Assembly: GCF_000633415.1 (NCBI RefSeq)
Contig: NZ_AYMV01000032.1
Location: 1-64,000, forward strand
Source: Leucobacter sp. PH1c
GTDB taxonomy: Bacteria; Actinomycetota; Actinomycetes; Actinomycetales; Microbacteriaceae
Direction of reading: 5' to 3'
DNA: 64,000 bases
The notes under the pieces are model-generated. The model saw only the letters and a program-made list of their open reading frames with translations. It had not been told where the DNA came from and did no database searches. The position numbers and the translations under genes were made by a program. Position 1 is the first letter of the stretch, and each line of letters opens with the position of its first letter. Of this stretch, positions 25,095 through 33,637 are shown one piece after another.

Positions 25095-27101
25095 CTAGCG
25101 GGCCCAGCCTGCGGCGGAGCGGCGCTGCATCTGCGCGCGGTGCTGGCGCGTCGTCTCGGCGAACAGCTCGCCCGTGCCCCAGTCGAGGATCACGCCGTAG
25201 CGGCGGATCACGTCGAGCAGGTCGAGCTCGCCCGCGCGGTAGCGCTCGGCCACCCCGGCAGGGTCGGCCTCGAGCCAGCCCGCGCGGTTCGCGCGGATCT
25301 CGGCGCGGAGCGCGGCGGTCGCCTCGTGGTCGATCGCGTAGCGGTCCAGCTCGGGATCGATCGGCTCGATCACCACGCCGTAGTCCGCTGCGGCGCGGCC
25401 GACGGACACGTACTCGTCGATCACGTCCTCGAGCACCTCCTCGGGCGTGCGCTCCAGGGGATCGCCGAAGCCGCCGCCGCCCGCCGAGGGGCGGTAGAAG
25501 GTGTCGCCGGGCTGCACGGGCACCGAGGAGAAGATCGAGCCGAGGAAGCGCTCGTTCTCGGTGTCGCGGTTGAGCCACACGCCGTGCGGAATCGAGGGCA
25601 GCCCGCCCTCGATGCCCCACGTGATGGAGCGCGCGCGGTCGCAGCAGTAGCTCATCACCGAGGCGTCGGCGTCGGTGAGCGTGCCGCCCTTCTCCACGCC
25701 GCAGCCGCCGCGGAACCGGCCGGGGCCGCCCGAGTCGGTGCCGATCTGGTGCATCGTGGTGAGCACGGGGGTAAGGCGCTCCTGGCCCTCGCAGGCCTGC
25801 ACGGCGAGGCCAACGCCGAAGACGGGCGCCGTGGCGCTCGAGCCGTCCTTCGAGGAGCGGCCGCCCCAGCCGCCGGCCATCCAGTCGTACCACATGAAGT
25901 ACGGGTTCTCCTCGCTCCGGGCGTCGCGGCCGCCGACGAGGAGGTACTCGAGGTTGAACGCGCACGCCATGGCCCGCTCGGGCATGATCTGCGACCAGAT
26001 CTCGAAGATCCCGTTCATGAGCTTCTCGTACGGGCCCGAGCAGAAGCCGGTCACGGCGTACGGCCAGCCGGCGTTCACCACCGTGCCCTCCGGCCCGATG
26101 TCGGCCGTCACGGCCGCGTAGAACCCGGAGTTCAGCGGCACATCGGGGAAGAACGTCTTCGTGCCGGCGTAGATCGCCGAGAAGGTCGTGCCGTAGCCCG
26201 AGTTGAGGAACGTGTCGACGACGTCGGCGCTGCCCTCGAGGTCGTAGTGGATCCCCTCGCCGTCGAGCGTCATCACGATCTTGATGGGCACGAGCCCCTC
26301 CGACTTCCCCGGATCCAGATCGAGGTAGTCCACCGTCTCCCAGCGGCCCTGCGGCAGCTCCGCGAGGCGCCGGCGCACGGTGCGCTCGACGTAGTCCTGC
26401 GTCTCCTGCATCGCGAGCTCGACCGTGCCCGTGCCGTAGCGATCGACGAGGCGCAGCACCTCGCGCTCGCACACGGCGGTCGCCTCGGACTGGGCGTGCA
26501 GATCGCCGAGCGCCTGCTCCGGGGCGCGGGTGTTGGCCACGAGCAGCTGGGCGACGTCGTGGAGGAACGTGCCCCGCGACCAGACGCGGATGGGTGTGAT
26601 CCGGAGCCCCTCCCCGAAGTGCTCCGAGGCGGAGACGTCGAAGGAGCCGGGCACCTTGCCGCCGATGTCGGCCCAGTGGCCCTTGTTCTGCGCGAAGGCG
26701 ATGATGCGCCCCTCGGAGAAGATGGGCCGCACGAACGACACGTCGTTGAAGTGCGTGCCGCCGCGGTAGGGGTCGTTGATCGCGAACACGTCGCCGGGAT
26801 GGATGTCCTCGCCGAACTGCTCGATCACGGCTTTCGCCTGGAAGTGGAGCGTGCCGACGTGGACGGCGATGTCGCCCGAGCCCTGCATCACGGTGTTGCC
26901 GTGCGCGTCGCAGAGCGCCGAGGAGAAGTCGCGCGAGTAGATCACGAACGAGTAGCAGGTGCGCAGGATCTGCTCGCTCATCAGGTCGACGCTCGTCGCG
27001 AAGGCGTTCTTCAGCACCTCGAAGGTGACGGGGTCGAGGGCGGAGTCGCGCCGTGCGGCCGCGGGGGCCGGCGCGGCGAGGGTACCGGTCGGGGTGTTCA
27101 T
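25095..27101 (-). CDS. hyuB: Hydantoinase B/oxoprolinase family protein (HyuB)
   Basis: This 668-residue subunit belongs to PF02538. Such proteins pair with HyuA to open 5-oxoproline, N-methylhydantoin or related cyclic amides using ATP, or to carboxylate ketones. Recognisable parts are DPVTFEVLKNAFATSVDLMS at the N-terminus, DVFAINDPYRGGTHFNDV in the core, and GGPGRFRGGCGVEKG and RPSAGGGGFGDPLERTPE late in the protein. The ATG at 27101 overlaps the hyuA stop (ATGA), so the subunits are co-translated. The exact substrate is not readable from sequence. Confidence 0.93.
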   Translation of the reverse strand: MNTPTGTLAAPAPAAARRDSALDPVTFEVLKNAFATSVDLMSEQILRTCYSFVIYSRDFSSALCDAHGNTVMQGSGDIAVHVGTLHFQAKAVIEQFGEDIHPGDVFAINDPYRGGTHFNDVSFVRPIFSEGRIIAFAQNKGHWADIGGKVPGSFDVSASEHFGEGLRITPIRVWSRGTFLHDVAQLLVANTRAPEQALGDLHAQSEATAVCEREVLRLVDRYGTGTVELAMQETQDYVERTVRRRLAELPQGRWETVDYLDLDPGKSEGLVPIKIVMTLDGEGIHYDLEGSADVVDTFLNSGYGTTFSAIYAGTKTFFPDVPLNSGFYAAVTADIGPEGTVVNAGWPYAVTGFCSGPYEKLMNGIFEIWSQIMPERAMACAFNLEYLLVGGRDARSEENPYFMWYDWMAGGWGGRSSKDGSSATAPVFGVGLAVQACEGQERLTPVLTTMHQIGTDSGGPGRFRGGCGVEKGGTLTDADASVMSYCCDRARSITWGIEGGLPSIPHGVWLNRDTENERFLGSIFSSVPVQPGDTFYRPSAGGGGFGDPLERTPEEVLEDVIDEYVSVGRAAADYGVVIEPIDPELDRYAIDHEATAALRAEIRANRAGWLEADPAGVAERYRAGELDLLDVIRRYGVILDWGTGELFAETTRQHRAQMQRRSAAGWAR

Positions 27102-29140
27102 CGGGTGACCTCCTCGAGGTGGATGCGGATGTTCAGCCACTCGTCGATCTCGGCGCGCGTGTGCGGCGGCACGACCGTGGTGGAGTCCAGCTGGGTGATG
27201 ATGGCGGGGCCCGCGAAGGCCGTGCCCGCGGGGAGTGCGTCGCGCGCGTAGACGGGGGTGTCGAGCCAGCCGTCTCCGCCGAAGTAGACGGGGCGGCGCT
27301 CGGCGGGGGCGCCGGGCGCCTGCGGCACCGGCTCCGCGGGGCGGAACGAGGGCTTCGGGATCTTCCCGACCGCGCCGAGGTGCAGCTGGTAGACCTCGAC
27401 GGGAGCGTCATCCTGCCGGAACGCGAACTCGCGCTCGTACTGCTCGTGGAACGTGCGCACCGCCTGCACGAGCGCGCCCGGGCCCGAGCCCATGGGCACC
27501 TGCAGCGAACGCCACTGGCCCTGGTAGCGCATCGAGATCTTGCGCTGGAGGATCGCGTTCTCCTCCGCGACGCCCTCGTGGCGCAGCCGGGCCGAGGCCT
27601 CGGTCTCGAGCTCGACGAAGGCCTGCTCGATCCCCTCCTCGTCGGCGCCGGAGGCGAGGCCCGTGTACATCTGCGCGAAGTCGTGCTGGATGTCGACGAG
27701 CAGGCAGCCCATCGCCGAGGTGACGCCGGGGCTCGGCGGCACGACGACGGTCGGGATCCCGAGCTCGCGGGCGACGTCCGCGCCGTGGAGCGCGCCCGCC
27801 CCGCCGAAAGCGAGGAGCGCGAAGTCGCGGGGGTCGTAGCCGCGGCGGATCGACACGAGGCGCACGGCGTCGGCCATGTTGGCGTTGGCCACCGAGACGA
27901 TCGCCTGCGCGGCCTCCTCGAGCCCCATGCCGAGCGGCTCGGCGATCACGCGCCGGATCGCCTCCTCCGAGAGGGAGCGATCGAGCTGCTTCACGCCGCC
28001 GGCGAGCGAGATGCCGAGCCGGCCGAGCACCACGTTCGCGTCGGTGTTCGTCGGCTGCTCGCCGCCCGTGTCGTAGCACGCGGGCCCGGGATCCGCGCCG
28101 GCCGACTGGGGGCCGTTGCGCAGCGAGCCCGCGATGTCAATGTGGGCGAGAGATCCGCCGCCCGCGCCGATCGTGAGCACCTCGATCGAGGGAAAGATGA
28201 TCGGGTGGCCGTACTCGACCTGCCACTCCTGCGAGACGCGGAGCTCGCCGTCGGCGACGAGCGCGATGTCGGTCGAGGTGCCGCCCATGTCGAGGCTCAC
28301 CGCGTTCTCGTAGCCGCACTGCTGCGCGATGTGCTTCGCGGAGATGGCGCCCGCCGCGATCCCGGAGGCCGCGAGGCGCACGGGGAACTTCTCGACGAGG
28401 CGCGGCGTCATGGATCCGCCGCCCGAGTGGAGCAGCAGGAGGTCGCCGCGGTAGCCGCCGTCGCGCAGCCTGGTCGCGAGGCGGTTCACGTAGCCCGAGA
28501 CGAGCGGTGCGAGCACGGCGTTCGCGACGGCCGTGTTGAAGCGCGGGTACTCGAAGATCTCGGGGAGCACCTCGGCCGAGGTCGAGACGGTCGCGTCCGG
28601 GATGACCTCCTCGAGGATCTCGCGCATGCGGGTCTCGTGGGCGGGGTTCGCGTACGAGTTCAGGAAGCACACCGCGATCGTCTTCACCCCGCGGCGGCGC
28701 AGCAGCTCGGCGAGCTGCCGGGCCTCCTGCTCGTCGAGCGGCGTGACGGTGTGGCCGGAGTAGTCGATCCGCTCGGTCACCTCGAAGCGATCGCGGCGAC
28801 GGATGTAGGGCTCGGAGACGTCGTTGTACGCGTCCCAGAGGTCGTCCTTCGTGCCGTCGCGGATCTCGAGCACGTCGCGGAAGCCGCGAGTGGTCACGAG
28901 CGCGGCCGCCGGGAAGTTGCGGGTGATGAGCGCGTTGGTGGCGACGGTCGTGCCGTGGGAGAAGAGCGAGACCTCGGTGAGGTCGATCTCCCCGCGCTCG
29001 ACGCCGTTCATCACCGCGACCATCGGATCGCTCGGCGTCGACGGGACCTTCGTCACGCGCATCTGCTGGGTGTCATCGTCGAAGATGCAGACGTCGGTGA
29101 ACGTCCCTCCGACGTCGACCGCGACACGGACACTGCTCAT
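27098..29140 (-). CDS. hyuA: Hydantoinase A/oxoprolinase family ATPase subunit (HyuA)
   Basis: This 680-residue subunit has the hydantoinase A N-terminal domain (VAVDVGGTFTDVCIFDD, FSHGTTVATNALITR). The hydantoinase/oxoprolinase core has acetate-kinase-like nucleotide motifs (VSLDMGGTSTDIALV, LTIGAGGGSLAHID), and the C-terminal domain ends near NIRIHLEEVTR. It is expected to phosphorylate the cyclic amide or its hydrolysed intermediate. AGGAGG lies just before ATG 29140. It is first in hyuA-hyuB, followed downstream by the NCS1 permease, and divergent from a PucR-type regulator, which points to a dedicated uptake and ring-opening pathway. Confidence 0.94.
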   Translation of the reverse strand: MSSVRVAVDVGGTFTDVCIFDDDTQQMRVTKVPSTPSDPMVAVMNGVERGEIDLTEVSLFSHGTTVATNALITRNFPAAALVTTRGFRDVLEIRDGTKDDLWDAYNDVSEPYIRRRDRFEVTERIDYSGHTVTPLDEQEARQLAELLRRRGVKTIAVCFLNSYANPAHETRMREILEEVIPDATVSTSAEVLPEIFEYPRFNTAVANAVLAPLVSGYVNRLATRLRDGGYRGDLLLLHSGGGSMTPRLVEKFPVRLAASGIAAGAISAKHIAQQCGYENAVSLDMGGTSTDIALVADGELRVSQEWQVEYGHPIIFPSIEVLTIGAGGGSLAHIDIAGSLRNGPQSAGADPGPACYDTGGEQPTNTDANVVLGRLGISLAGGVKQLDRSLSEEAIRRVIAEPLGMGLEEAAQAIVSVANANMADAVRLVSIRRGYDPRDFALLAFGGAGALHGADVARELGIPTVVVPPSPGVTSAMGCLLVDIQHDFAQMYTGLASGADEEGIEQAFVELETEASARLRHEGVAEENAILQRKISMRYQGQWRSLQVPMGSGPGALVQAVRTFHEQYEREFAFRQDDAPVEVYQLHLGAVGKIPKPSFRPAEPVPQAPGAPAERRPVYFGGDGWLDTPVYARDALPAGTAFAGPAIITQLDSTTVVPPHTRAEIDEWLNIRIHLEEVTR

Positions 29141-29233
29141 GGGCTTCCTCCTGAAGTTCGTCATTGAGTTCCGGATGCATCCAACCTTCGTGCCCGTCCC
29201 GGTCGGGGTCACTGGAGAATTCGAAGCTTTGAC

Positions 29234-29277
29234 GATTCTGGACTGTAGAATCTCCAAAAATCCCGGAAATGCGGGAT
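29234..29277. promoter_or_regulatory. Two inverted repeats in the hyuA/PucR divergent region
   Basis: GATTCT (29234-29239) and AGAATC (29247-29252) form one inverted repeat, while ATCCCG (29260-29265) and CGGGAT (29272-29277) form another. Both lie in the 175-bp A+T-richer gap between hyuA and the PucR-type gene. TACAAT just downstream (near 29296) could be a -10 for the regulator. They are candidate binding sites for the PucR-family protein. Confidence 0.5.
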
Positions 29278-29315
29278 CGAAAACCTCCCGTTCATACAAT
29301 CCACGAAGGTGTGGC

Positions 29316-30545
29316 ATGGCAAATCCGATGCTGGATCCCGCCGCGACGCAGGCGGAGCTCGCGCGCGTGCAGGTGACGCTCGAGCTCACGAATACGCTCC
29401 TCTCCGCCGTCTCCTCGACCGATCCCGTGCACGCGCTCACCGCGCGCATCGCGACGCTCTGCCGCGGCACGGCTGTCATCTACGACTTCGAGGGCTCGAT
29501 CGTGGCGAGCACGGGCGAGGCGCCCACGCAGCTCATCTGGAACGAGGTCGCCGCCACGCACCAGCGCGAGCTCGGCATCCGCATCGGCCGCTGGCACGTG
29601 CGCACCCGCCGTGTCTCCCTGCGCGACGGCGTGCACGTCATCGCGATCGCGAGCCGCGGCCCCGAGACGATCGAGGAGATCGGCGATCAGCTGCTCGACA
29701 CCTCCGAGCGGCTGCTCGGCGCGGTCCACGGAATCCAGTACGGCGCGACGCAGCGGGATCGGCGCGACAACGAGCAGCTGATCGCCGCCCTCCACGACGG
29801 CGTCGTCCCCGCGCGGGAGCACCGCTTCTGGAGCCGGCTCACGCAGTTCCGCTTCCCGGCCTACGCCCCCGTGCGCGCGCTCGAGCTCGCGCCGCTCGAC
29901 GGCGCCTCCGCCACGGAGGCCCAGCTCACGCACTTGATCGGGCGTGCCCGCTCCGAGGACGTCCCGCTCCTCGTCATGCTGCGTCGCGCCGACATGGACT
30001 CCCCCGCGACGATCGCCGCCCTCGTGCCCGACTCACCCGCGGCCGAGACCTGGATTGCGGCGGCCTCCCGCCAGTTCCTCCTCGGCGCCTCGGGTCCCTT
30101 CGCGGCGCTCTCGCGCGTCTCGGAGTGCGTGCGCGAGGCCGAGACGGCGCTCGGGATCGCACGGCAGTGGGCCGCCGCGGCCCCCGCGCCCGAAGCACTC
30201 GGCGCCGTGCTCATCGACCGCATCGACCTCGCCACCTGGCTGCTCTCGCACGTCGATCAGCGCCAGCTCGAGGACCGCATCGCCCGCACGCTCGCGCCGC
30301 TCGCCTCCGCCCAGCTCCACGAGACCCTCGTCGCCTACTTCGCCGCGGAGCAGAACATCAGCCGCACCGCCGAGGCGCTCTTCGTGCACCCGAACACGAT
30401 CCGCTACCGGCTCGCGCGCATCGAGGAGGCGATCGGCCAGCCCATCACCTCCGCGTTCGCGGCGTCGAACCTCATCCTCGCGCTCTACCCCGCGCTCATC
30501 GGCCGCTGGTCGGAGCTGCGGGAGCCCGCCGATCCCCTAGGCTGA
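29316..30545 (+). CDS. PucR-family transcriptional regulator
   Basis: This 409-residue regulator has a C-terminal PucR helix-turn-helix of the unusual type: LHETLVAYFAAEQNISRTAE, then LFVHPNTIRYRLARIEEAIG. The central part fits a GGDEF-like/CdaR sensor domain. The N-terminal 150 residues may bind a ligand (GTAVIYDFEGSIVAS). PucR proteins often control purine, hydantoin or amino acid catabolism. It is divergent from hyuA, so control of the hyu genes by their substrate is a strong contextual inference. ATG 29316 is preceded by GAAGG. Confidence 0.9.
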   Translation: MANPMLDPAATQAELARVQVTLELTNTLLSAVSSTDPVHALTARIATLCRGTAVIYDFEGSIVASTGEAPTQLIWNEVAATHQRELGIRIGRWHVRTRRVSLRDGVHVIAIASRGPETIEEIGDQLLDTSERLLGAVHGIQYGATQRDRRDNEQLIAALHDGVVPAREHRFWSRLTQFRFPAYAPVRALELAPLDGASATEAQLTHLIGRARSEDVPLLVMLRRADMDSPATIAALVPDSPAAETWIAAASRQFLLGASGPFAALSRVSECVREAETALGIARQWAAAAPAPEALGAVLIDRIDLATWLLSHVDQRQLEDRIARTLAPLASAQLHETLVAYFAAEQNISRTAEALFVHPNTIRYRLARIEEAIGQPITSAFAASNLILALYPALIGRWSELREPADPLG

Positions 30546-30562
30546 GGCTACGCATCGGCGAT

Positions 30563-30578
30563 GCCCGGGATCCCGGGC
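30563..30578. terminator. 16-bp perfect palindrome after the PucR gene
   Basis: GCCCGGGATCCCGGGC folds into a six-pair stem with a GATC loop, 17 bp after the PucR stop and 20 bp before the cupin start. It may terminate the PucR transcript or act as an operator; no U-tract follows. Confidence 0.4.
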
Positions 30579-30598
30579 TCCACGCATCAAGGAGGATC

Positions 30599-30889
30599 AT
30601 GAGCACAGGCGCGCACGGCGACATCCAGCTGGAGAACGAGCACTTCCGGGTGACGAAGTGGACGATCTCCCCGGGCGGCGTCATTCCGATGCACCGCCAC
30701 GACTTCGAGTACGTCGTCATTCCGCTCGTCACCGACACGATGCACGTGACGAACGCCGACGGCACCGAGATCATCGCCGAGCTCACGGCCGGGCAGAGCT
30801 ACACCCGCCCCGCCGGCTCGGAGCACCAGGTCGAGAACCGCGGCGACGCGGCGGACGTGGTGTTCGTCGAGGTGGAGAAGCTCGCGTGA
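30599..30889 (+). CDS. Small cupin-domain protein
   Basis: This 96-residue single cupin barrel contains ISPGGVIPMHRHDFEYVVIP, which holds the two histidines and the glutamate of the metal-binding first cupin motif. The second motif PAGSEHQVENRG supplies another histidine. AAGGAGG precedes the ATG. Its start follows the PucR gene by 53 bp and its stop overlaps the GNAT gene. The activity is unknown; proximity to the hyu cluster may hint at an accessory role, but this is weak. Confidence 0.88.
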   Translation: MSTGAHGDIQLENEHFRVTKWTISPGGVIPMHRHDFEYVVIPLVTDTMHVTNADGTEIIAELTAGQSYTRPAGSEHQVENRGDAADVVFVEVEKLA

Positions 30890-31338
30890 GCGCCGTGACC
30901 GTTCGCCCCGTCGCGGCGGACGACCGCGAGGCCTGGGCGACCCTCTACCGCGGCTACCGCGACTTCTACGGCAAGCCGCACGACCCCGCGGTGTACGAGA
31001 CCGTGTGGGGCTGGCTGCAGGATCCCGCGCACGAGACGCGCGGCCTCATCGCCGAGCGCGCCGGGGTGCCCGTCGGCATCGGCCACTTCCGCCGCTTCGC
31101 GCGGCCCATCGACGGCTCGCACGGCATCTACCTCGACGACCTGTTCACCTCGGAGGAGGCGCGCGGTTCCGGCGCGGGCAGCGCCATCCTGCACCGCCTC
31201 GCGGAGATCGCGCGCGACGAGGGCGCGGCGCTCGTCCGGTGGATCACGGCGGAGAGCAACGCCACCGCGCGCAGTCTCTACGACCGCGTGGCCGCGCAGA
31301 CCCCCTGGGTCACGTACGACCTCGCGCCGGCGGAGTAG
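30886..31338 (+). CDS. GNAT family N-acetyltransferase
   Basis: This 150-residue acyl-CoA-dependent acetyltransferase has the acceptor-side strand GLIAERAGVPVGIGHFRRFA, the core IYLDDLFTSEEARGSGAGSA with the R/Q-x-x-G-x-G/A acetyl-CoA loop, and the ESNATARSLYDRVA motif. It starts at GTG 30886, overlapping the cupin stop. The substrate is unknown. Confidence 0.9.
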   Translation: MSAVTVRPVAADDREAWATLYRGYRDFYGKPHDPAVYETVWGWLQDPAHETRGLIAERAGVPVGIGHFRRFARPIDGSHGIYLDDLFTSEEARGSGAGSAILHRLAEIARDEGAALVRWITAESNATARSLYDRVAAQTPWVTYDLAPAE

Positions 31339-31346
31339 GGCAGCGC

Positions 31347-31754
31347 TCAGTCGGCGGCGGCCCGCACCCGCTCCAGGCCGGGGGTCGCCTCCGACTGGCC
31401 GTGCACGATCGCGCGGCCCTCGCGATCGACCGCGACGAACACGATCTCGTCGAGCGTGAGGATGGCCTCGTCGGTGACGGCGTTCGTCACGCGGCAGCGC
31501 AGCGTGATCGACGTGCGCCCGAACTTCACGACCGCGTACTCGAGCTCGAGCAGGTCGCCCCGATCGGCGCGCGAGATGAAGTCGATCGCCGAGACGTGCC
31601 GGGTCACCACATCGATCGTGCCGAGCTGCGTGATCGCCATGATCGCCGCTTCCTCGTCGACCCACTGCAGGAGGCGTCCGCCGAACAGGGCGCCGTGCTG
31701 GTTGAGATCCTCGGGCTTGACCCACTTGCGCACGATGTGCCGGTAGTCGCTCAT
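31347..31754 (-). CDS. Acyl-CoA thioesterase (hotdog fold)
   Basis: This 135-residue hotdog protein is of the YciA/BACH type. The catalytic-loop segment is NQHGALFGGRLLQWVDEEAA, followed by VVTRHVSAIDFISRADRGDL and the strand FGRTSITLRCRVTN. Members hydrolyse acyl-CoAs to free acid and CoA. It converges with the GNAT gene and is divergent from the small membrane protein gene. Confidence 0.9.
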   Translation of the reverse strand: MSDYRHIVRKWVKPEDLNQHGALFGGRLLQWVDEEAAIMAITQLGTIDVVTRHVSAIDFISRADRGDLLELEYAVVKFGRTSITLRCRVTNAVTDEAILTLDEIVFVAVDREGRAIVHGQSEATPGLERVRAAAD

Positions 31755-31790
31755 GGCGCCAGCCTACGCGCCGGACCGTAGACTTGGGGC

Positions 31791-32009
31791 ATGCTGACCC
31801 TCGCCGGAATCCTGCTGCTCGTGAACGCCGTGTACAACATCGTGGTGTGGCCGCGGTTCTGGACCCGGGTGGCGAAGGATCCCCGCGCCCGCGACGAGCA
31901 GGGGCGCCCCACGCGCTTCCTCACGGTGCACGCGGTGCTGATCGGGATCGCGCTGCTCATCGCCGCGGCCTCCGCCGTGGCCGGCGTCATCGCGCTCGTC
32001 CAGGCGTAG
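31791..32009 (+). CDS. SCO4848-like small membrane protein
   Basis: This 72-residue protein has two predicted membrane helices (LAGILLLVNAVYNIVVWPRF and VLIGIALLIAAASAVAGVIA) joined by a charged loop with PTRFLTVHA. It resembles the actinobacterial SCO4848 family, whose function is unknown. A strong hairpin follows the stop. Confidence 0.75.
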   Translation: MLTLAGILLLVNAVYNIVVWPRFWTRVAKDPRARDEQGRPTRFLTVHAVLIGIALLIAAASAVAGVIALVQA

Positions 32010-32015
32010 GCCGGG

Positions 32016-32049
32016 CCGCGCGGGCGCCCCGTTCGAGGCGCCCGCGCGG
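32016..32049. terminator. Bidirectional hairpin terminator
   Basis: CCGCGCGGGCGCC (32016-32028) pairs with GGCGCCCGCGCGG (32037-32049) across eight bases. It sits between two convergent small genes. Confidence 0.8.
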
Positions 32050-32051
32050 GG

Positions 32052-32243
32052 CTACGCCTCCTCGGCGTCCGCCTCGTCCGTCTCGTCCGCTTCGTCCTCC
32101 GCGGAGGCCGGGTGGCCCGAGCTCAGGTGCGTCGCGGGTCCGAGGTGCGATGCGCCGCCCTCGCCGACCCACCCGTCTCCGGGCGTGCGCGCGGGATCGG
32201 AGTCGTGATCCGGAACTCTCTGGTCTGGGTGCTCTGACATCAT
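32052..32243 (-). CDS. Small acidic protein (63 aa), unknown function
   Basis: This short protein contains SDPARTPGDGWVGEGGASHL followed by a very acidic Asp/Glu tail (DEADETDEADAEEA). It has no membrane segment. A GGAGGG ribosome site precedes the double ATG at 32243/32240. Its compact position between a terminator and a divergent gene supports it being real, but no function can be assigned. Confidence 0.6.
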   Translation of the reverse strand: MMSEHPDQRVPDHDSDPARTPGDGWVGEGGASHLGPATHLSSGHPASAEDEADETDEADAEEA

Positions 32244-32372
32244 GCCCTCCATCTCCGTCGATGCGCGGCGCCGCCGCGCGGAACCTCCCCTCCAGCTTAC
32301 GCCCGCGACCGCCGAAGGGCACCAGGGAACCCCGGCGGCGGTATTCAGACGGCCAGTGCGTAGACTGGAGGG

Positions 32373-32771
32373 ATGAAGCGGATCCTGACCTACGGAACGT
32401 TCGACCTCCTGCACTGGGGGCACATCCGGCTGCTGCGCCGTGCGCGCGCACTCGGGGACTACCTCGTCGTCGCCGCCTCCACGGAGGAGTTCAACGCCGG
32501 CAAGGGCAAGCAGACGTACCACGACTTCGACACGCGGAAGAACATGCTCGAGGCCGTGCGGTACGTCGACCTCGTGATCCCGGAGGATGCCTGGGATCAG
32601 AAGATCAGCGACGTACAGAAGTACGAGATCGACGCCGTCGTGATGGGCGGCGACTGGGAGGGCGACCCGCGCTTCGAGGTGCTGCGCGACTACTGCGAGG
32701 TCATCTACCTCGACCGCACCGAGGGCGTCTCGACCACGAAGATCAAGCGGGACCTCGGCGTCAACGCCTGA
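32373..32771 (+). CDS. Glycerol-3-phosphate cytidylyltransferase (TagD-like)
   Basis: This enzyme makes CDP-glycerol from CTP and glycerol 3-phosphate, a precursor for teichoic acids or other glycerophosphate polymers. The 132-residue protein has the nucleotidyltransferase HxGH motif in YGTFDLLHWGHIRLLRRARA and the C-terminal VSTTKIKRDL, matching RTxGISTTxI. The length equals the B. subtilis-type enzyme. It is monocistronic, with a strong terminator downstream. Confidence 0.93.
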   Translation: MKRILTYGTFDLLHWGHIRLLRRARALGDYLVVAASTEEFNAGKGKQTYHDFDTRKNMLEAVRYVDLVIPEDAWDQKISDVQKYEIDAVVMGGDWEGDPRFEVLRDYCEVIYLDRTEGVSTTKIKRDLGVNA

Positions 32772-32780
32772 CCCTCCCGC

Positions 32781-32834
32781 GAGCGCACGATGGCCCCGGC
32801 TCCCCCGAAGGGAGGCCGGGGCCATCGTGCGCTC
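32781..32834. terminator. 20-bp-stem bidirectional terminator
   Basis: GAGCGCACGATGGCCCCGGC (32781-32800) is fully complementary to 32815-32834 across a 14-base loop that itself can pair further. It lies between the convergent cytidylyltransferase and amino acid ABC transporter genes. Confidence 0.9.
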
Positions 32835-32857
32835 ACGGGGCGCGGCAGCGCTCCGCG

Positions 32858-33637
32858 CTACAGCACCTTCGAGAGGAACGCCTTCGTGCGCTCGCGCTGC
32901 GGGTTCGACAGCACCTCGACGGGATCGCCCGACTCGACGACGACGCCGCCGTCCATGAAGACGAGCTTGTCGGCGACCTCGCGCGCGAACCCCATCTCGT
33001 GGGTCACGACGATCATCGTCATGCCGCTCTCGGCGAGCGTCTTCATGACGTCGAGCACTTCGCCCACGAGCTCGGGATCAAGCGCCGAGGTCGGCTCGTC
33101 GAACAGCATGAGCTTCGGCTCCATCGCGAGCGCCCGGGCGATCGCGACGCGCTGCTGCTGGCCGCCCGAGAGGTGCGCCGGGTAGTAGTCGTGCCGCTCG
33201 GCGAGGCCCACGCGGGCGAGGAGCTCCATGGCCCGAGCCTTGAGCGCCGCCTTGTTGCCCTTCTTGAGGAGCGTGGGCGCGAGCATGACGTTCTCGAGGG
33301 CGGTCATATGCGGGAAGAGGTTGAAGCGCTGGAACACCATGCCGATGTCCCGGCGCTGCCGCGCCGCCTCGCGCGCGTGCATCTCGTAGAGCTTCTCGCC
33401 CTGCTGGCGGTAGCCCACGATCTCGCCGTCGACGAAGAGCCGGCCGGCGTTCACGGTCTCGAGGTGGTTGATGCAGCGGAGGAAGGTCGATTTGCCGGAT
33501 CCCGAGGGGCCGACGAGGCAGAGCACCTCGCCGCGCTGCACCTCGAGCGAGATCGACTTCAGCACGAGGTTCGAGCCGTAGGCCTTCGAGACCCCTTCCG
33601 CACGCACCATGGGCGTGGTCGTCGCGTTCGCGTTCAT
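32858..33637 (-). CDS. Amino acid ABC transporter ATP-binding protein (GlnQ-like)
   Basis: This 259-residue ATPase is of the polar amino acid uptake family. Walker A is GPSGSGKST, the Q-loop is [19 protein letters not shown], the signature is [19 protein letters not shown], and Walker B is [19 protein letters not shown], followed by the H-loop [13 protein letters not shown]. Its ATG overlaps the permease stop by four bases. It is the last gene of the binding protein, permease, ATPase operon. Confidence 0.95.
   Translation of the reverse strand: MNANATTTPMVRAEGVSKAYGSNLVLKSISLEVQRGEVLCLVGPSGSGKSTFLRCINHLETVNAGRLFVDGEIVGYRQQGEKLYEMHAREAARQRRDIGMVFQRFNLFPHMTALENVMLAPTLLKKGNKAALKARAMELLARVGLAERHDYYPAHLSGGQQQRVAIARALAMEPKLMLFDEPTSALDPELVGEVLDVMKTLAESGMTMIVVTHEMGFAREVADKLVFMDGGVVVESGDPVEVLSNPQRERTKAFLSKVL

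Noticed and set aside
23371-26472. A 1033-codon minus-strand frame suggesting a HyuB-permease fusion
   Set aside because: The upstream part is in a different frame from the true HyuB. The permease has its own ATG with AGGAGG at 24774.
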